Of a stretch of 64,000 bases of DNA, positions 49,660 through 57,609 are shown one piece after another. Under the pieces are notes generated by a model. It saw only the letters and a list, made by a program, of their open reading frames with translations, did not search any database and was not told the origin of the DNA. Where the stretch lies: assembly GCA_023411375.1 (NCBI GenBank), contig JAEYOW010000056.1:1-64000 (forward strand), written 5' to 3'. This stretch comes from Bacillota bacterium. GTDB lineage: Bacteria > Bacillota > Clostridia > Christensenellales > Aristaeellaceae. A program made the position numbers and the translations under genes. Position 1 is the first letter of the stretch, and every line of letters starts with the position of its first letter.

Positions 49660-51579
49660 TTGAATACCCATTTTGAAACGCTGGAGTTTAACCGGATTCT
49701 GGAAAAATTGAAGGAACAGTGCGTTAGCGACCAGGCAAAGGAAGTGCTTGCCGGCCTGTCCCCGTCGCTAAGCGAGGACAGCTGTAAACTAAAAATGACC
49801 GAAACCACCGCGGCGCGCCGGCTGCTTGACACGGCGGGATCGCCGCCGCTGCCCGCCATGAAGAACCTTGAAGAAAGCCTCGGTTTGAGCCAGATCGGCG
49901 CAATGCTGATTCCCGAACAGCTGACGGCGGTGGCCCGGTTTGCCGTGGCATGCCGGCGGATGGCCGCGTATTTACTGCGTGGTGAATCGCAGAGTAAGGA
50001 GCTCGCGGCCTATGGCCGCGTGATGGAGGACCTTGGAGAGCTTCAAACGGAAATTGAACGCTGCGTAGGCGAAGAACGGGTGTATGACGACGCCAGCGCG
50101 GCTCTGCGCGGCCTGCGGCGCAAGAAAGAAAGTTTGGAAGCAAGAATCAGGGAAAAGCTGAATCAGATTCTGCAAAGTCGCAAACAACTATTAACCGATC
50201 ACTATATCACAAGCCGCAACGGACGTTTTGTGCTTCCCGTTCAGCGCCGCTTTCAGAGCCAGTTTGGCGGCACGGTGGTGGATGCGTCCGGCACTGGCTC
50301 CACAGTATTTATGGAGCCTAGCGCCGTCGCGGGCCTACAGGCGGAGGCGGCTCTGCTTGCGGTGGAGGAGGACGCGGAGACGCGCCGCATCCTCTATACG
50401 CTGACGGCGGAGGTCAACGATCATGCCGGTCCCATCCGGCGCAATATGGAGCTGATGGTGACGCTGGACGCACTGTTCGCCAAGGCGAAGCTAAGCGCCA
50501 TGATGGACGCCTGTCCAGTTGAAATCGGAGGCCTGAGACGCCTCGTCATCCGCCGGGGCCGTCACCCGCTGCTGGACGCGGAAGCCTGCGTGCCGCTAGA
50601 CCTGGAAATGGGCGAAGGAACCGCGGGCGTGATCATTACCGGCCCCAACACCGGCGGAAAGACCGTCGCAATGAAAACGGCGGGACTGCTTTCACTGATG
50701 GCGCAGTGCGGGCTGCATATTCCCTGCGCGGAGGGCAGCTATATCGCCATGCACGACGGCTACTGGTGCGATATCGGCGATAATCAGAGCATCTCGCAAA
50801 ACCTTTCGACCTTTTCCGGGCACATGACAAACGTTATCCATATTTTGGAGCGCGCCAGCCGGGATAGCCTCGTCCTACTGGATGAGCTTGGCGGCGGCAC
50901 CGATCCGGCCGAGGGCATGGGCATCGCGATCGCCGTGCTGGAGGAGCTCAGGCGGCGGGGCTGCATGTTTTTGGCGACCACGCATTACTCGCAGGTGAAG
51001 GAGTACGCCGAAGCCGCGGAGCATGTGCAAAGTGCAAGAATGGCCTTTGACCGGGAAAGCCTCGCTCCGCTTTACCGGCTGGAGATGGGTAAATCCGGCG
51101 AGAGTTGCGCGTTACACATCGCTAAAAGGCTGGGGCTTGCACCCGACCTGCTTGAGCGCGCCCGGTGCGAGGCGTACGGCGGTCAGGAGAGTAGCGGCAC
51201 GGATAGCCCGGCCATGAAAACGCCGCCCAGCCGCCTCAGGCGCGTCGCGCCGTCCAAGGCAGAGAACGAACCATCCGCAAAGTTCGGCATGGGCGATAGC
51301 GTAATGATATTGCCCGAAAGGGAAACCGGCATCGTGTACCATCCGGCGGACGAAACGGGAAATGTGACCGTCCAAATCAAGGGAAAGAAGCGCGCAGTAC
51401 GGCATAACCGTCTCAAACTGCTGGTGCCCGCCGCCGAGCTCTATCCAGAGGATTACGATTTTTCCATCGTTTTTGATACGGTTGAAAACCGTAAGGCCGG
51501 CCATATACTAGGCAAACGGTATGATCCGGACGCGTGCGTCGTGCACCGGGAGGGGAAGGGAACAAACGGGGCGCGGTAG
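49660..51579 (+). CDS. MutS2-like ATPase lacking the Smr nuclease domain
   Basis: The 639-residue protein has the MutS2 layout: N-terminal lever/core region (about 1-310, LEFNRILEKLKEQC, RNGRFVLPVQ, GTGSTVFMEP) and a MutS ATPase domain with Walker A GPNTGGKT (328-335), Walker B LVLLDELGGGTDP and the THYSQVKEYA switch. The C-terminus has a KOW-like beta segment (FGMGDSVMILPERETG) but stops before any Smr domain, which full MutS2 (about 780 residues) carries. MutS2 proteins act on recombination intermediates or collided ribosomes. The start is TTG 49660 after GAGGGGAAG. A strong promoter and a long leader precede it. Confidence 0.88.
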   Translation: MNTHFETLEFNRILEKLKEQCVSDQAKEVLAGLSPSLSEDSCKLKMTETTAARRLLDTAGSPPLPAMKNLEESLGLSQIGAMLIPEQLTAVARFAVACRRMAAYLLRGESQSKELAAYGRVMEDLGELQTEIERCVGEERVYDDASAALRGLRRKKESLEARIREKLNQILQSRKQLLTDHYITSRNGRFVLPVQRRFQSQFGGTVVDASGTGSTVFMEPSAVAGLQAEAALLAVEEDAETRRILYTLTAEVNDHAGPIRRNMELMVTLDALFAKAKLSAMMDACPVEIGGLRRLVIRRGRHPLLDAEACVPLDLEMGEGTAGVIITGPNTGGKTVAMKTAGLLSLMAQCGLHIPCAEGSYIAMHDGYWCDIGDNQSISQNLSTFSGHMTNVIHILERASRDSLVLLDELGGGTDPAEGMGIAIAVLEELRRRGCMFLATTHYSQVKEYAEAAEHVQSARMAFDRESLAPLYRLEMGKSGESCALHIAKRLGLAPDLLERARCEAYGGQESSGTDSPAMKTPPSRLRRVAPSKAENEPSAKFGMGDSVMILPERETGIVYHPADETGNVTVQIKGKKRAVRHNRLKLLVPAAELYPEDYDFSIVFDTVENRKAGHILGKRYDPDACVVHREGKGTNGAR

Positions 51580-51829
51580 GGTGTCGGCGGCCATTTGCGT
51601 TGTTGTGTAAGATATAATCACCCGTTAAACGGATGGCTTAACACCTTTAAAAGTATTTTGATGCCGTTAAAATTAGGATATGTCGACAATGGTTATGTCA
51701 AAGCGTTTGCCCAAATGGAAATCAATCAAAACATTAAATATGAACGGGGGCAATGCACGATGAAGAATTCTTGACATAGCGGGTAGCAATGCCGAGACGA
51801 CGTATTCCCAATCAAGCGGCAGAGTTTAC
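51580..51829. other. Intergenic region with a short orphan reading frame
   Basis: AT-rich spacer after the MutS2-like gene. A TATAAT at 51613-51618 has no good -35. A 37-codon frame (51661-51774) lacks a ribosome site and may be a remnant. The region ends in a terminator, so a short transcript, perhaps a small RNA, could arise here. I see no other feature. Confidence 0.35.
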
Positions 51830-51864
51830 GAGGAGTCGGATAACACCGACACCTCCTTTTTTTT
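51830..51864 (+). terminator. Intrinsic terminator
   Basis: GAGGAGTCGG (51830-51839) pairs imperfectly with CCGACACCTCC (51846-51856) and is followed by eight T. It ends plus-strand transcription after the MutS2-like gene or after a small transcript. Confidence 0.75.
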
Positions 51865-51936
51865 GCCTGTTTTTGGCCCCAAGTATCCCCCAGAAGCCCT
51901 CAAGCAACTAAGAATCAGGCATTTTTGTCCCGATTT

Positions 51937-51974
51937 TGCGCAAAGAAAAACCCGGCACCCATGAGAGAGTGCCG
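51937..51974 (-). terminator. Terminator of the GGGtGRT operon
   Basis: CGGCAC (51953-51958) and GTGCCG (51969-51974) form a hairpin that, on the minus strand, is followed by GGGTTTTTCTTTG just after the GGGtGRT stop codon. Confidence 0.75.
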
Positions 51975-51990
51975 AGTAATCATTGACTTA

Positions 51991-52992
51991 TCAGGCTTTC
52001 TGCACTTCTTCAATCGCCACGGCCACAGCCACGGTCGCGCCGACCATGGGGTTGTTGCCCATGCCGATCAGGCCCATCATCTCCACGTGCGCCGGCACGG
52101 AGGAGGAACCCGCAAACTGCGCGTCGGAGTGCATGCGGCCCATGGTGTCGGTCATGCCATAGCTGGCGGGGCCGGCTGCCATGTTGTCGGGATGCAAGGT
52201 ACGGCCCGTGCCGCCGCCGGAGGCGACGGAGAAATACTTCTTGCCGTTCTCAATAGCCCATTTCTTGTATGTGCCCGCCACGGGATGCTGGAAGCGGGTG
52301 GGATTGGTGGAATTGCCGGTGATGGAGACATCGACATTTTCCAGACGCATGATCGCGACGCCCTCGGTTACGTCGTCGCAGCCGTAGCAGCGCACCTTCG
52401 CCTTTTCACCGTTGGAATAGGCGGTCTCCTTCACCACATGCACTTCGCCGGTAGCGTAATCCATCTGCGTCTGCACATAGGTAAAGCCGTTGATGCGGCT
52501 GATGATGAAGGCGGCGTCCTTGCCAAGGCCGTTGAGGATAACACGAAGGGGCTCCTTGCGGACCTTGTTGGCGGTGCGGGCGATACCGATCGCGCCCTCG
52601 GCGGCGGCAAAGCTCTCGTGGCCGGCAAGGAAGGCAAAGCACTTGGTATCCTCGCGAAGAAGCATCGCACCTAGGTTGCCGTGGCCAAGGCCAACAGCGC
52701 GCTGGTCTGCGACGGAACCGGGAATGCAAAAGCCCTGCAGGCCGATGCCGATCGCCTCGGCCGCATCAGCCGCATTCTTGCAGCCCTTCTTCAAAGCGAT
52801 GGCCGCGCCGAGCGTGTAAGCCCAAACGGCGTTTTCAAAAGCGATAGGCTGTACGCCGCGAACGATGCCGTCCACATCCACGCCCTTATCCTTGACGAAC
52901 TGCGCCATCGAATCCAAATCCGAAAAGCCGTATTCCGCAAGAACGCCTTCGATCTTCTTGATTCTTCTTTCGTATCCTTCAAAAGTAGCCAT
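51991..52992 (-). CDS. GGGtGRT protein
   Basis: The 333-residue protein contains the name-giving segment SGGGTGRTLHPDN near residue 267 and is colinear with this family of anaerobes, whose function is unknown. Glycine-rich stretches (IGIGLQGFCIPGS, MGNNPMVGATVAVAVAIEE) suggest a nucleotide- or metal-binding fold. Family members are found next to NifU-like iron-sulfur scaffold genes, as here (27-base gap), so a role in iron-sulfur or metal handling is inferred. Strong codon bias and a good ribosome site (AAGAGGTGAG) suggest high expression. Confidence 0.9.
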   Translation of the reverse strand: MATFEGYERRIKKIEGVLAEYGFSDLDSMAQFVKDKGVDVDGIVRGVQPIAFENAVWAYTLGAAIALKKGCKNAADAAEAIGIGLQGFCIPGSVADQRAVGLGHGNLGAMLLREDTKCFAFLAGHESFAAAEGAIGIARTANKVRKEPLRVILNGLGKDAAFIISRINGFTYVQTQMDYATGEVHVVKETAYSNGEKAKVRCYGCDDVTEGVAIMRLENVDVSITGNSTNPTRFQHPVAGTYKKWAIENGKKYFSVASGGGTGRTLHPDNMAAGPASYGMTDTMGRMHSDAQFAGSSSVPAHVEMMGLIGMGNNPMVGATVAVAVAIEEVQKA

Positions 52993-53019
52993 TTCTACTC
53001 ACCTCTTATCAAATTCGGA

Positions 53020-53712
53020 TTACTGATGACGCGGGTCGATATACTCGACAGCTTCGTCGAAGCGGCCGTAGGAGCCGACGTTCTTCTCGTAAGCTTCCTT
53101 GGGATCGACGCCCTTCTTGATGGCTTCCATCATCTTGCCCAGGTGCACGAACTGGTAGCCGATCACCTCGTGATCTTTGTCCAGGCCAATCTTAAGCACA
53201 TACCCCTCGGCCATTTCGAGGTAGCGGACGCCCTTTTTAAGCGTGCCGTACATGGTGCCGACCTGGCTGCGCAGGCCCTTGCCCAAATCCTCAAGGCCGG
53301 CGCCGACAGGCAGGCCGTCCTCAGAAAAAGCGCTCTGCGTGCGGCCGTAAGCGATCTGCAAAAACAGTTCCCGCATGGCGGTGTTGATGGCGTCGCAAAC
53401 AAGGTCGGTGTTCAGGGCTTCCAAAACGGTCTTGCCGGGCAAAATTTCGGCGGCCATGGCGGCGGAGTGGGTCATACCGCTGCAGCCGATGGTCTCTACC
53501 AGCGCCTCCTGGATAATGCCCTCCTTGACGTTGAGCGTAAGCTTACAAGTGCCCTGCTGGGGAGCGCACCAGCCCACGCCGTGGGTCAGGCCGCTGATAT
53601 CCTTCACCTCACGGCTCTGCACCCATTTGCCCTCTTCGGGAATCGGCGCGGGGCCGTGATTGGGGCCCTTTTTTACGCATACCATTTCTTCGACTTCTCT
53701 TGAATATTGCAT
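53020..53712 (-). CDS. NifU/IscU-like iron-sulfur cluster assembly scaffold protein
   Basis: The 230-residue protein has an IscU/NifU N-terminal-like core with the cysteine segments GWCAPQQGTCKL (about residues 40-51) and ETIGCSGMTHSAAM (about 66-79), which match the cluster-binding cysteines of the clostridial scaffold family. The C-terminal part is alpha-helical and ends in a tyrosine/aspartate-rich tail (YDP-like AVEYIDPRHQ). It precedes the GGGtGRT gene in one operon. Start 53712 follows AGGAGG by 9 bases; a longer upstream frame has no such site. No NifS/IscS desulfurase gene is adjacent. Confidence 0.88.
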   Translation of the reverse strand: MQYSREVEEMVCVKKGPNHGPAPIPEEGKWVQSREVKDISGLTHGVGWCAPQQGTCKLTLNVKEGIIQEALVETIGCSGMTHSAAMAAEILPGKTVLEALNTDLVCDAINTAMRELFLQIAYGRTQSAFSEDGLPVGAGLEDLGKGLRSQVGTMYGTLKKGVRYLEMAEGYVLKIGLDKDHEVIGYQFVHLGKMMEAIKKGVDPKEAYEKNVGSYGRFDEAVEYIDPRHQ

Positions 53713-53850
53713 CGATTGTATCCTCCTGTTCCAACATAGTCTGTGATGCGGACACATACGAATACAGTATAGCATATTTTGACCGGTGTAAAAAGCCCTT
53801 TCGCGAGTTTATGATAAAAATTTGTCATATGCACCGCTTTTGATGGAAAT

Positions 53851-53860
53851 ATGGTATACT
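53851..53860 (+). promoter_or_regulatory. Extended -10 promoter of the XRE-S24 gene
   Basis: TGGTATACT is an extended -10 (TGn-TATACT) 37 bases before the start codon, with no good -35. On the other strand TATACT at about 53779-53774 with TTTACA upstream could serve the scaffold-GGGtGRT operon. Confidence 0.5.
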
Positions 53861-53897
53861 GTTAACCGATTTCAACCCAAAGGAGAGAAAGAATACC

Positions 53898-54635
53898 ATG
53901 AGCCGTTTGGGAGACCTTCTGAAAACCGAGCGCCTGCGCCGGAAAATGACGCTGAAGCAAGTTGCCAGACTGGGCGGCGTGAGCGAAGGCTATTTAAAGG
54001 ATGTTGAGGAGGGCCGAAAGATCATCGCGGATGATCAGGCCCGCCGGATTTTGAAAAAAATTGGTCTTCAGGAGCATAATGAGGAAGGCTTTACGCTGGA
54101 CGATATCGCCGCGACGGTGGATTTACAGACCGTTACACCGCAGGCAAACCCCAAGCCCGCGCCTAAAAAAACGGTTACGCTGGACAGTGAAACCGTCTAT
54201 CAAAGCCGCGTGGGGGAGGAGCAGCAGGTAACGGGCGGCATCTGGCTGGACGCGCTTACCAGCGTGATGAAGCGCGTGCCTGTGTACAATGCGGTGATGA
54301 AGGAAACCGATCACAGGCTGCTGCCCATTCTGGACGGGCGTATTGAGGGCGCCGCGCCTGATAAGGTGTTTTATCTTAGCGCTCCTGACGACAGCATGCG
54401 CGGGTTTCGTATTCTGAGGGACGACCTGTGCCTGATCGTTCCCTCAAACAGCCCAATCGACGGCGCGGTGATGCTGGTGGAGCATAACCAGCACCGCTAC
54501 CTGCGCAAGGTCAAAAAGCTGGATGCGCTCAACGTGCTTTTACAAAGCTACGACCGTGAGTACGCCGCGGAAACCTGCGCTCTGCCGGAGGTAAACTTCC
54601 TGGGCCGCGTGGTCAGGGTTGAATTTTCGTTGTGA
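53898..54635 (+). CDS. XRE-type regulator with S24 (LexA-like) C-terminal domain
   Basis: The 245-residue protein has an N-terminal XRE helix-turn-helix (residues 5-60; KMTLKQVARLGGVSEGYLKDVEEG), a linker with PKPAPKK, and a C-terminal S24 peptidase-like domain with the serine-lysine pair Ser166 in PDDSM and Lys204 in RYLRKVKK, 38 residues apart as in LexA and phage repressors. Such proteins self-cleave on stress signals. The ATG follows AAAGGAGAGAAAG. It is monocistronic and not linked to phage genes here, so it may be a chromosomal stress or metal regulator. It ends flush with the convergent ZIP gene. Confidence 0.88.
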   Translation: MSRLGDLLKTERLRRKMTLKQVARLGGVSEGYLKDVEEGRKIIADDQARRILKKIGLQEHNEEGFTLDDIAATVDLQTVTPQANPKPAPKKTVTLDSETVYQSRVGEEQQVTGGIWLDALTSVMKRVPVYNAVMKETDHRLLPILDGRIEGAAPDKVFYLSAPDDSMRGFRILRDDLCLIVPSNSPIDGAVMLVEHNQHRYLRKVKKLDALNVLLQSYDREYAAETCALPEVNFLGRVVRVEFSL

Positions 54636-55421
54636 TCAACCCAGCGCCACGTCCAAAATCATCATCACCAGAAAACCAAGCATAACGCTCAGCGTACCCG
54701 TGTGGCTGTGCTCGCCAAGGCTGGCCTCGGGAATCAGCTCCTCGACCACCACGTAGATCATCGCGCCGGCGGCAAAGGACAACAGCCATGGCATGATGCC
54801 TATGACAGAGCCTGCCGCCAGCACGCCCAGCACGCCGGCGATGGGTTCCACAATGCCGCTCAGCGCGCCGTACACAAAGCTCTTCGCATTGCTGAGACCC
54901 TCTTTTTTCAGCGGCAGGGAGATAGCGGCTCCCTCCGGGAAGTTTTGCAACGCCATACCAAGCGACAGCGCCAGCGCGCCGGAAAGGGAGATGGCGCTGT
55001 TTCCGCCCGCTAAACCAAACGCTAGGCCAACAGCCAGCCCCTCGGGAATGTTATGCAGCGTTACCGCAAGCACCAGCATGGTGGTTCTGGTAAAAGAGCT
55101 TTTAATGCCCTCCGGCTCGTTGCTGCCGGGATGCAGGTGGGGGAGCAACCGGTCCAGCAGCAGTAGGAACGCCGCGCCCAGCACAAAGCCGCCGGCGGCG
55201 GGCAGCCACTCCGGAGAGCCCTGTTCGCGCGCCATTTCCATGGCGGGTATCAGCAGCGACCAAACCGAAGCGGCGATCATCACGCCTGCCGCAAACCCCA
55301 GAAAAGCCCGCTGCATACCGTGTGGAATATCCTTTTTAAAGAAAAAAACCGTCGCCGCGCCCAGTGCGGTCGCCAGAAATGTAAACATGGTGCCCAGAAA
55401 CGCCAGCAATATGGGGGACAT
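54636..55421 (-). CDS. ZIP-family divalent metal transporter
   Basis: The 261-residue membrane protein has eight predicted helices and the ZIP metal-site signatures HNIPEGLAVGLAF in helix 4 (near residue 125) and NFPEGAAISLPL in helix 5 (near 163); histidines in LPHLHPGSNEPEG form the loop before helix 4. It imports zinc, iron or manganese into the cytoplasm. Its stop codon directly abuts that of the XRE-S24 gene. The ATG has a GGAGGAATTTTTTCC site upstream. Confidence 0.93.
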   Translation of the reverse strand: MSPILLAFLGTMFTFLATALGAATVFFFKKDIPHGMQRAFLGFAAGVMIAASVWSLLIPAMEMAREQGSPEWLPAAGGFVLGAAFLLLLDRLLPHLHPGSNEPEGIKSSFTRTTMLVLAVTLHNIPEGLAVGLAFGLAGGNSAISLSGALALSLGMALQNFPEGAAISLPLKKEGLSNAKSFVYGALSGIVEPIAGVLGVLAAGSVIGIMPWLLSFAAGAMIYVVVEELIPEASLGEHSHTGTLSVMLGFLVMMILDVALG

Positions 55422-55450
55422 GGAAAAAATTCCTCCTTTGCGGATTTAGA

Positions 55451-55479
55451 TTGCAATTACCTATATGATAGCATAAAAT
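55451..55479 (+). promoter_or_regulatory. Promoter of the YitT-family gene
   Basis: TTGCAA (55451-55456), a 17-base spacer and TAAAAT (55474-55479) lie 45 bases upstream of the start codon, in the divergent region shared with the ZIP gene. Confidence 0.55.
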
Positions 55480-55523
55480 AGCGGATGTGAAACCACATTT
55501 CATTACTTTGGAGGCAATTCCTA

Positions 55524-56393
55524 ATGGATAAAAAGCTGAGGCTTGACGCCCAGACACTCAAGGATTATGGAATGCTCACCATCGGCACGCTTCTAATTGC
55601 CGTCGGCGTATATTTCTTTAAATTTCCCAATAATTTTTCAACCGGCGGCGTCAGCGGTATTTCGATTATTCTGGGTCATTACGCGCCCAACGTATCGGCG
55701 GGCGCGTTCGTATTTATCATCAACCAGGCGCTGCTCCTGGTCGGCTTTTTGGTTTTCGGCCGTTCCTTTGGCATGCGAACGGCTTATACAAGCCTTCTGA
55801 TGTCCGGCGTTATCTGGGCGCTGGAATATATTTGCCCTCTGGAAAAGCCGATGACCACGCAGCCGCTGTTAGAGCTGGTTTTTTCGGTATCTTTGCCCGC
55901 GGTCGGCAGCGCGATCCTCTTCAACATGCAGGCCTCCAGCGGCGGGACGGATATTGTGGCGATGCTGCTGAAGAAAAAAACCAATGTCAATATCGGCAAC
56001 AGCCTGATGTGTGTGGATTTTTTGATTACCGTCGCGGCATGCTTCGCCTTTGGCATGGAAACCGGGCTTTTTAGCATGCTGGGTCTGATGCTTAAATCCG
56101 TAATTGTGGATATGGTGCTGGAAAACATCAAGGTTCATAAGTGCTTTCAGATTATTACCGCCAAGCCGGAGGAGATTGTGGCCTACGTGGTTCGCAACAT
56201 AGGCCGCGGCGCTACGGAAATCAAAGGCGAAGGTGCTTATACGCATGAAAACAAGACGGTTATTCTCACTGTTGTCAACCGTTTTCAGGCGGTCAAGCTC
56301 CGTCAGTTCGCCAAACAAGTGGACCCTTCCTGTTTTATTTTGATTACCAACACCAGCGAAATTATTGGAAAGGGTTTCCGGGGCGTGATGTGA
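55524..56393 (+). CDS. YitT-family membrane protein (YitT plus DUF2179)
   Basis: The 289-residue protein has five or six membrane helices in residues 15-190 with the YitT signatures FKFPNNFSTGGVSGISIIL and SSGGTDIVAMLLKKKTN, followed by a cytoplasmic DUF2179 domain (about 205-289; RGATEIKGEGAYTHENKTVIL). The family is widespread in Bacillota; its transport function is not established. The ATG follows TTTGGAGGCAATTCCTA. It converges on the diguanylate cyclase gene. Confidence 0.93.
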   Translation: MDKKLRLDAQTLKDYGMLTIGTLLIAVGVYFFKFPNNFSTGGVSGISIILGHYAPNVSAGAFVFIINQALLLVGFLVFGRSFGMRTAYTSLLMSGVIWALEYICPLEKPMTTQPLLELVFSVSLPAVGSAILFNMQASSGGTDIVAMLLKKKTNVNIGNSLMCVDFLITVAACFAFGMETGLFSMLGLMLKSVIVDMVLENIKVHKCFQIITAKPEEIVAYVVRNIGRGATEIKGEGAYTHENKTVILTVVNRFQAVKLRQFAKQVDPSCFILITNTSEIIGKGFRGVM

Positions 56394-56407
56394 AGTTTTT
56401 TATTTAT

Positions 56408-56445
56408 GAAAAAATATACTTCGAGGCCGCTATTCGGCGTCGAAG
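56408..56445 (-). terminator. Terminator of the diguanylate cyclase gene
   Basis: An imperfect hairpin (56419-56445, arms CTTCGA and TCGAAG with a GC-rich inner stem) includes the stop codon and is followed on the minus strand by TATATTTTTTC. Confidence 0.65.
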
Positions 56446-57302
56446 CACACGCTCTCCTTTGAAAGCTTGGCACTGTATAGCGCTTTGTCCGCGCGCGTCA
56501 TCAGCGCCCTGAAGCCGGAGCTGTCCATTTCTTCGTGATATTCCGCGATTCCGGTAGAAAAGCCGACATGGCCGGGATTGTCCACCAGCCTTGCGGCTTC
56601 CATCCGGTATTCGTTCTCAAGGGCTTCCAATTCATGCCGCAGGCGGCTGTGCTCCTGCGGGCCGTTGAGCAGGCACGCAAACTCGTCGCCGCCCAGCCTG
56701 CCCAATACCGCGCCTTCCGAAAAGCGACTTTTCAGTACACGGGCAAAGATCTTGATCAGGGCATCGCCCACCGGATGGCCATAGGTATCGTTAATGCGCT
56801 TGAAAAGGTTGAAATCGAACATCATTAGGAAGGCTTGAGCGGTATGCGAAAGGGCCTTTTCGGCATAAAACTTGAAGCTTTCGTTGTGATACAGGCACGT
56901 CATGCAGTCCAGCTCCGATTTCAGCTTAAAGGCCTCGGCAAGCTTCATGGCCTCCTTTGCCGTTTCAGAGAGCGTTTTGGGGTAATATTCTCCGCTCATT
57001 TGCTCGGCGTAGGGCATGGAATGATGGAGGTGAACCAGTTCCCAGCTTACCTGCGTCCTGCGGTAGATAAAGGTAAAGCGCGTATCCATGTTAATAAAGG
57101 TGGCCTTATCGCAGTATTCCTTTTCGCGCACCCACAGGCCGCCATAGACCATGTAGACGTTTTCTGTGACGGGCAGACACTCGTACCACTCGTCAATTAC
57201 CTTAAAATGGATAGTCATGTATTCGGCCAGGTTGTCCGCCAAACTGTTAAGCATCTGTTCATTGGACAGGCAAAGCTCCGCCTTACCCGTGCCAATCATC
57301 AC
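56430..57302 (-). CDS. GGDEF diguanylate cyclase, intact part of an interrupted gene
   Basis: The 290-residue frame contains an N-terminal SnoaL-like/NTF2-like domain (about 1-115; HFKVIDEWYECLPV, FTFIYRRTQVSWELVHLHH) and a GGDEF domain (about 130-285) with the active-site motif RLGGDEFACLL and the substrate residues FDFNLFKRINDTYGH. It should make c-di-GMP from GTP. The reading frame continues 44 codons upstream to a well-placed ATG but is cut by one TAA (57369-57371). The ATG used here has only a weak ribosome site, so this product, if made, is N-terminally shortened and may be poorly expressed. Confidence 0.8.
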   Translation of the reverse strand: MMIGTGKAELCLSNEQMLNSLADNLAEYMTIHFKVIDEWYECLPVTENVYMVYGGLWVREKEYCDKATFINMDTRFTFIYRRTQVSWELVHLHHSMPYAEQMSGEYYPKTLSETAKEAMKLAEAFKLKSELDCMTCLYHNESFKFYAEKALSHTAQAFLMMFDFNLFKRINDTYGHPVGDALIKIFARVLKSRFSEGAVLGRLGGDEFACLLNGPQEHSRLRHELEALENEYRMEAARLVDNPGHVGFSTGIAEYHEEMDSSGFRALMTRADKALYSAKLSKESVCFDAE

Positions 57303-57368
57303 GACGTCCTGCGCAAGAACATCGTATATCTTATGAAAGTTTTCTTCTGAAGGCGTAAGAATATAGTA

Positions 57369-57434
57369 TTACCACAAGGCTTTGGTCAGAGCGCAGAGCT
57401 CGTTTTTGATAGAATTATCTTTGGAAACAGACAT
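57369..57434 (-). pseudogene. Original 5' end of the diguanylate cyclase gene, ending in an in-frame stop
   Basis: An ATG at 57434, 8 bases after AGGTGA and 32 bases after a consensus promoter, opens a 21-codon frame (MSVSKDN...TKALW) that ends with TAA. The next codons (YYILTPSEENF...) continue without frame change into the GGDEF gene. This shows a nonsense mutation at codon 22 of the ancestral gene, unless the base is a sequencing error. Confidence 0.75.
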
Positions 57435-57472
57435 TCCAGGGCTCACCTACCCATCGAAAATTTCTTTGTCTA

Positions 57473-57501
57473 ATTATACTGTTTTCGCAATCTTTCGTCA
57501 A
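57473..57501 (-). promoter_or_regulatory. Consensus promoter of the interrupted diguanylate cyclase gene
   Basis: On the minus strand TTGACG (57501-57496) and TATAAT (57478-57473) are 17 bases apart and point to the ATG at 57434. Confidence 0.75.
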
Positions 57502-57555
57502 TCTTTCCTCAATCCGGCGATGCGTAAAACGAAAATAAAGAAAACGCGCAATAAA

Positions 57556-57592
57556 GCCGCCTCTAGCGTTTTTTCTGACGCTGAGAGGCGGC
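57556..57592 (-). terminator. Terminator of the pot operon
   Basis: GCCGCCTC (57556-57563) and GAGGCGGC (57585-57592), with an inner AGCG/CGCT pair, form a long hairpin; the minus strand continues with TTTATT. It lies just after the potD stop codon. Confidence 0.65.
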
Positions 57593-57609
57593 GAAGACCG
57601 GCGGCGACT

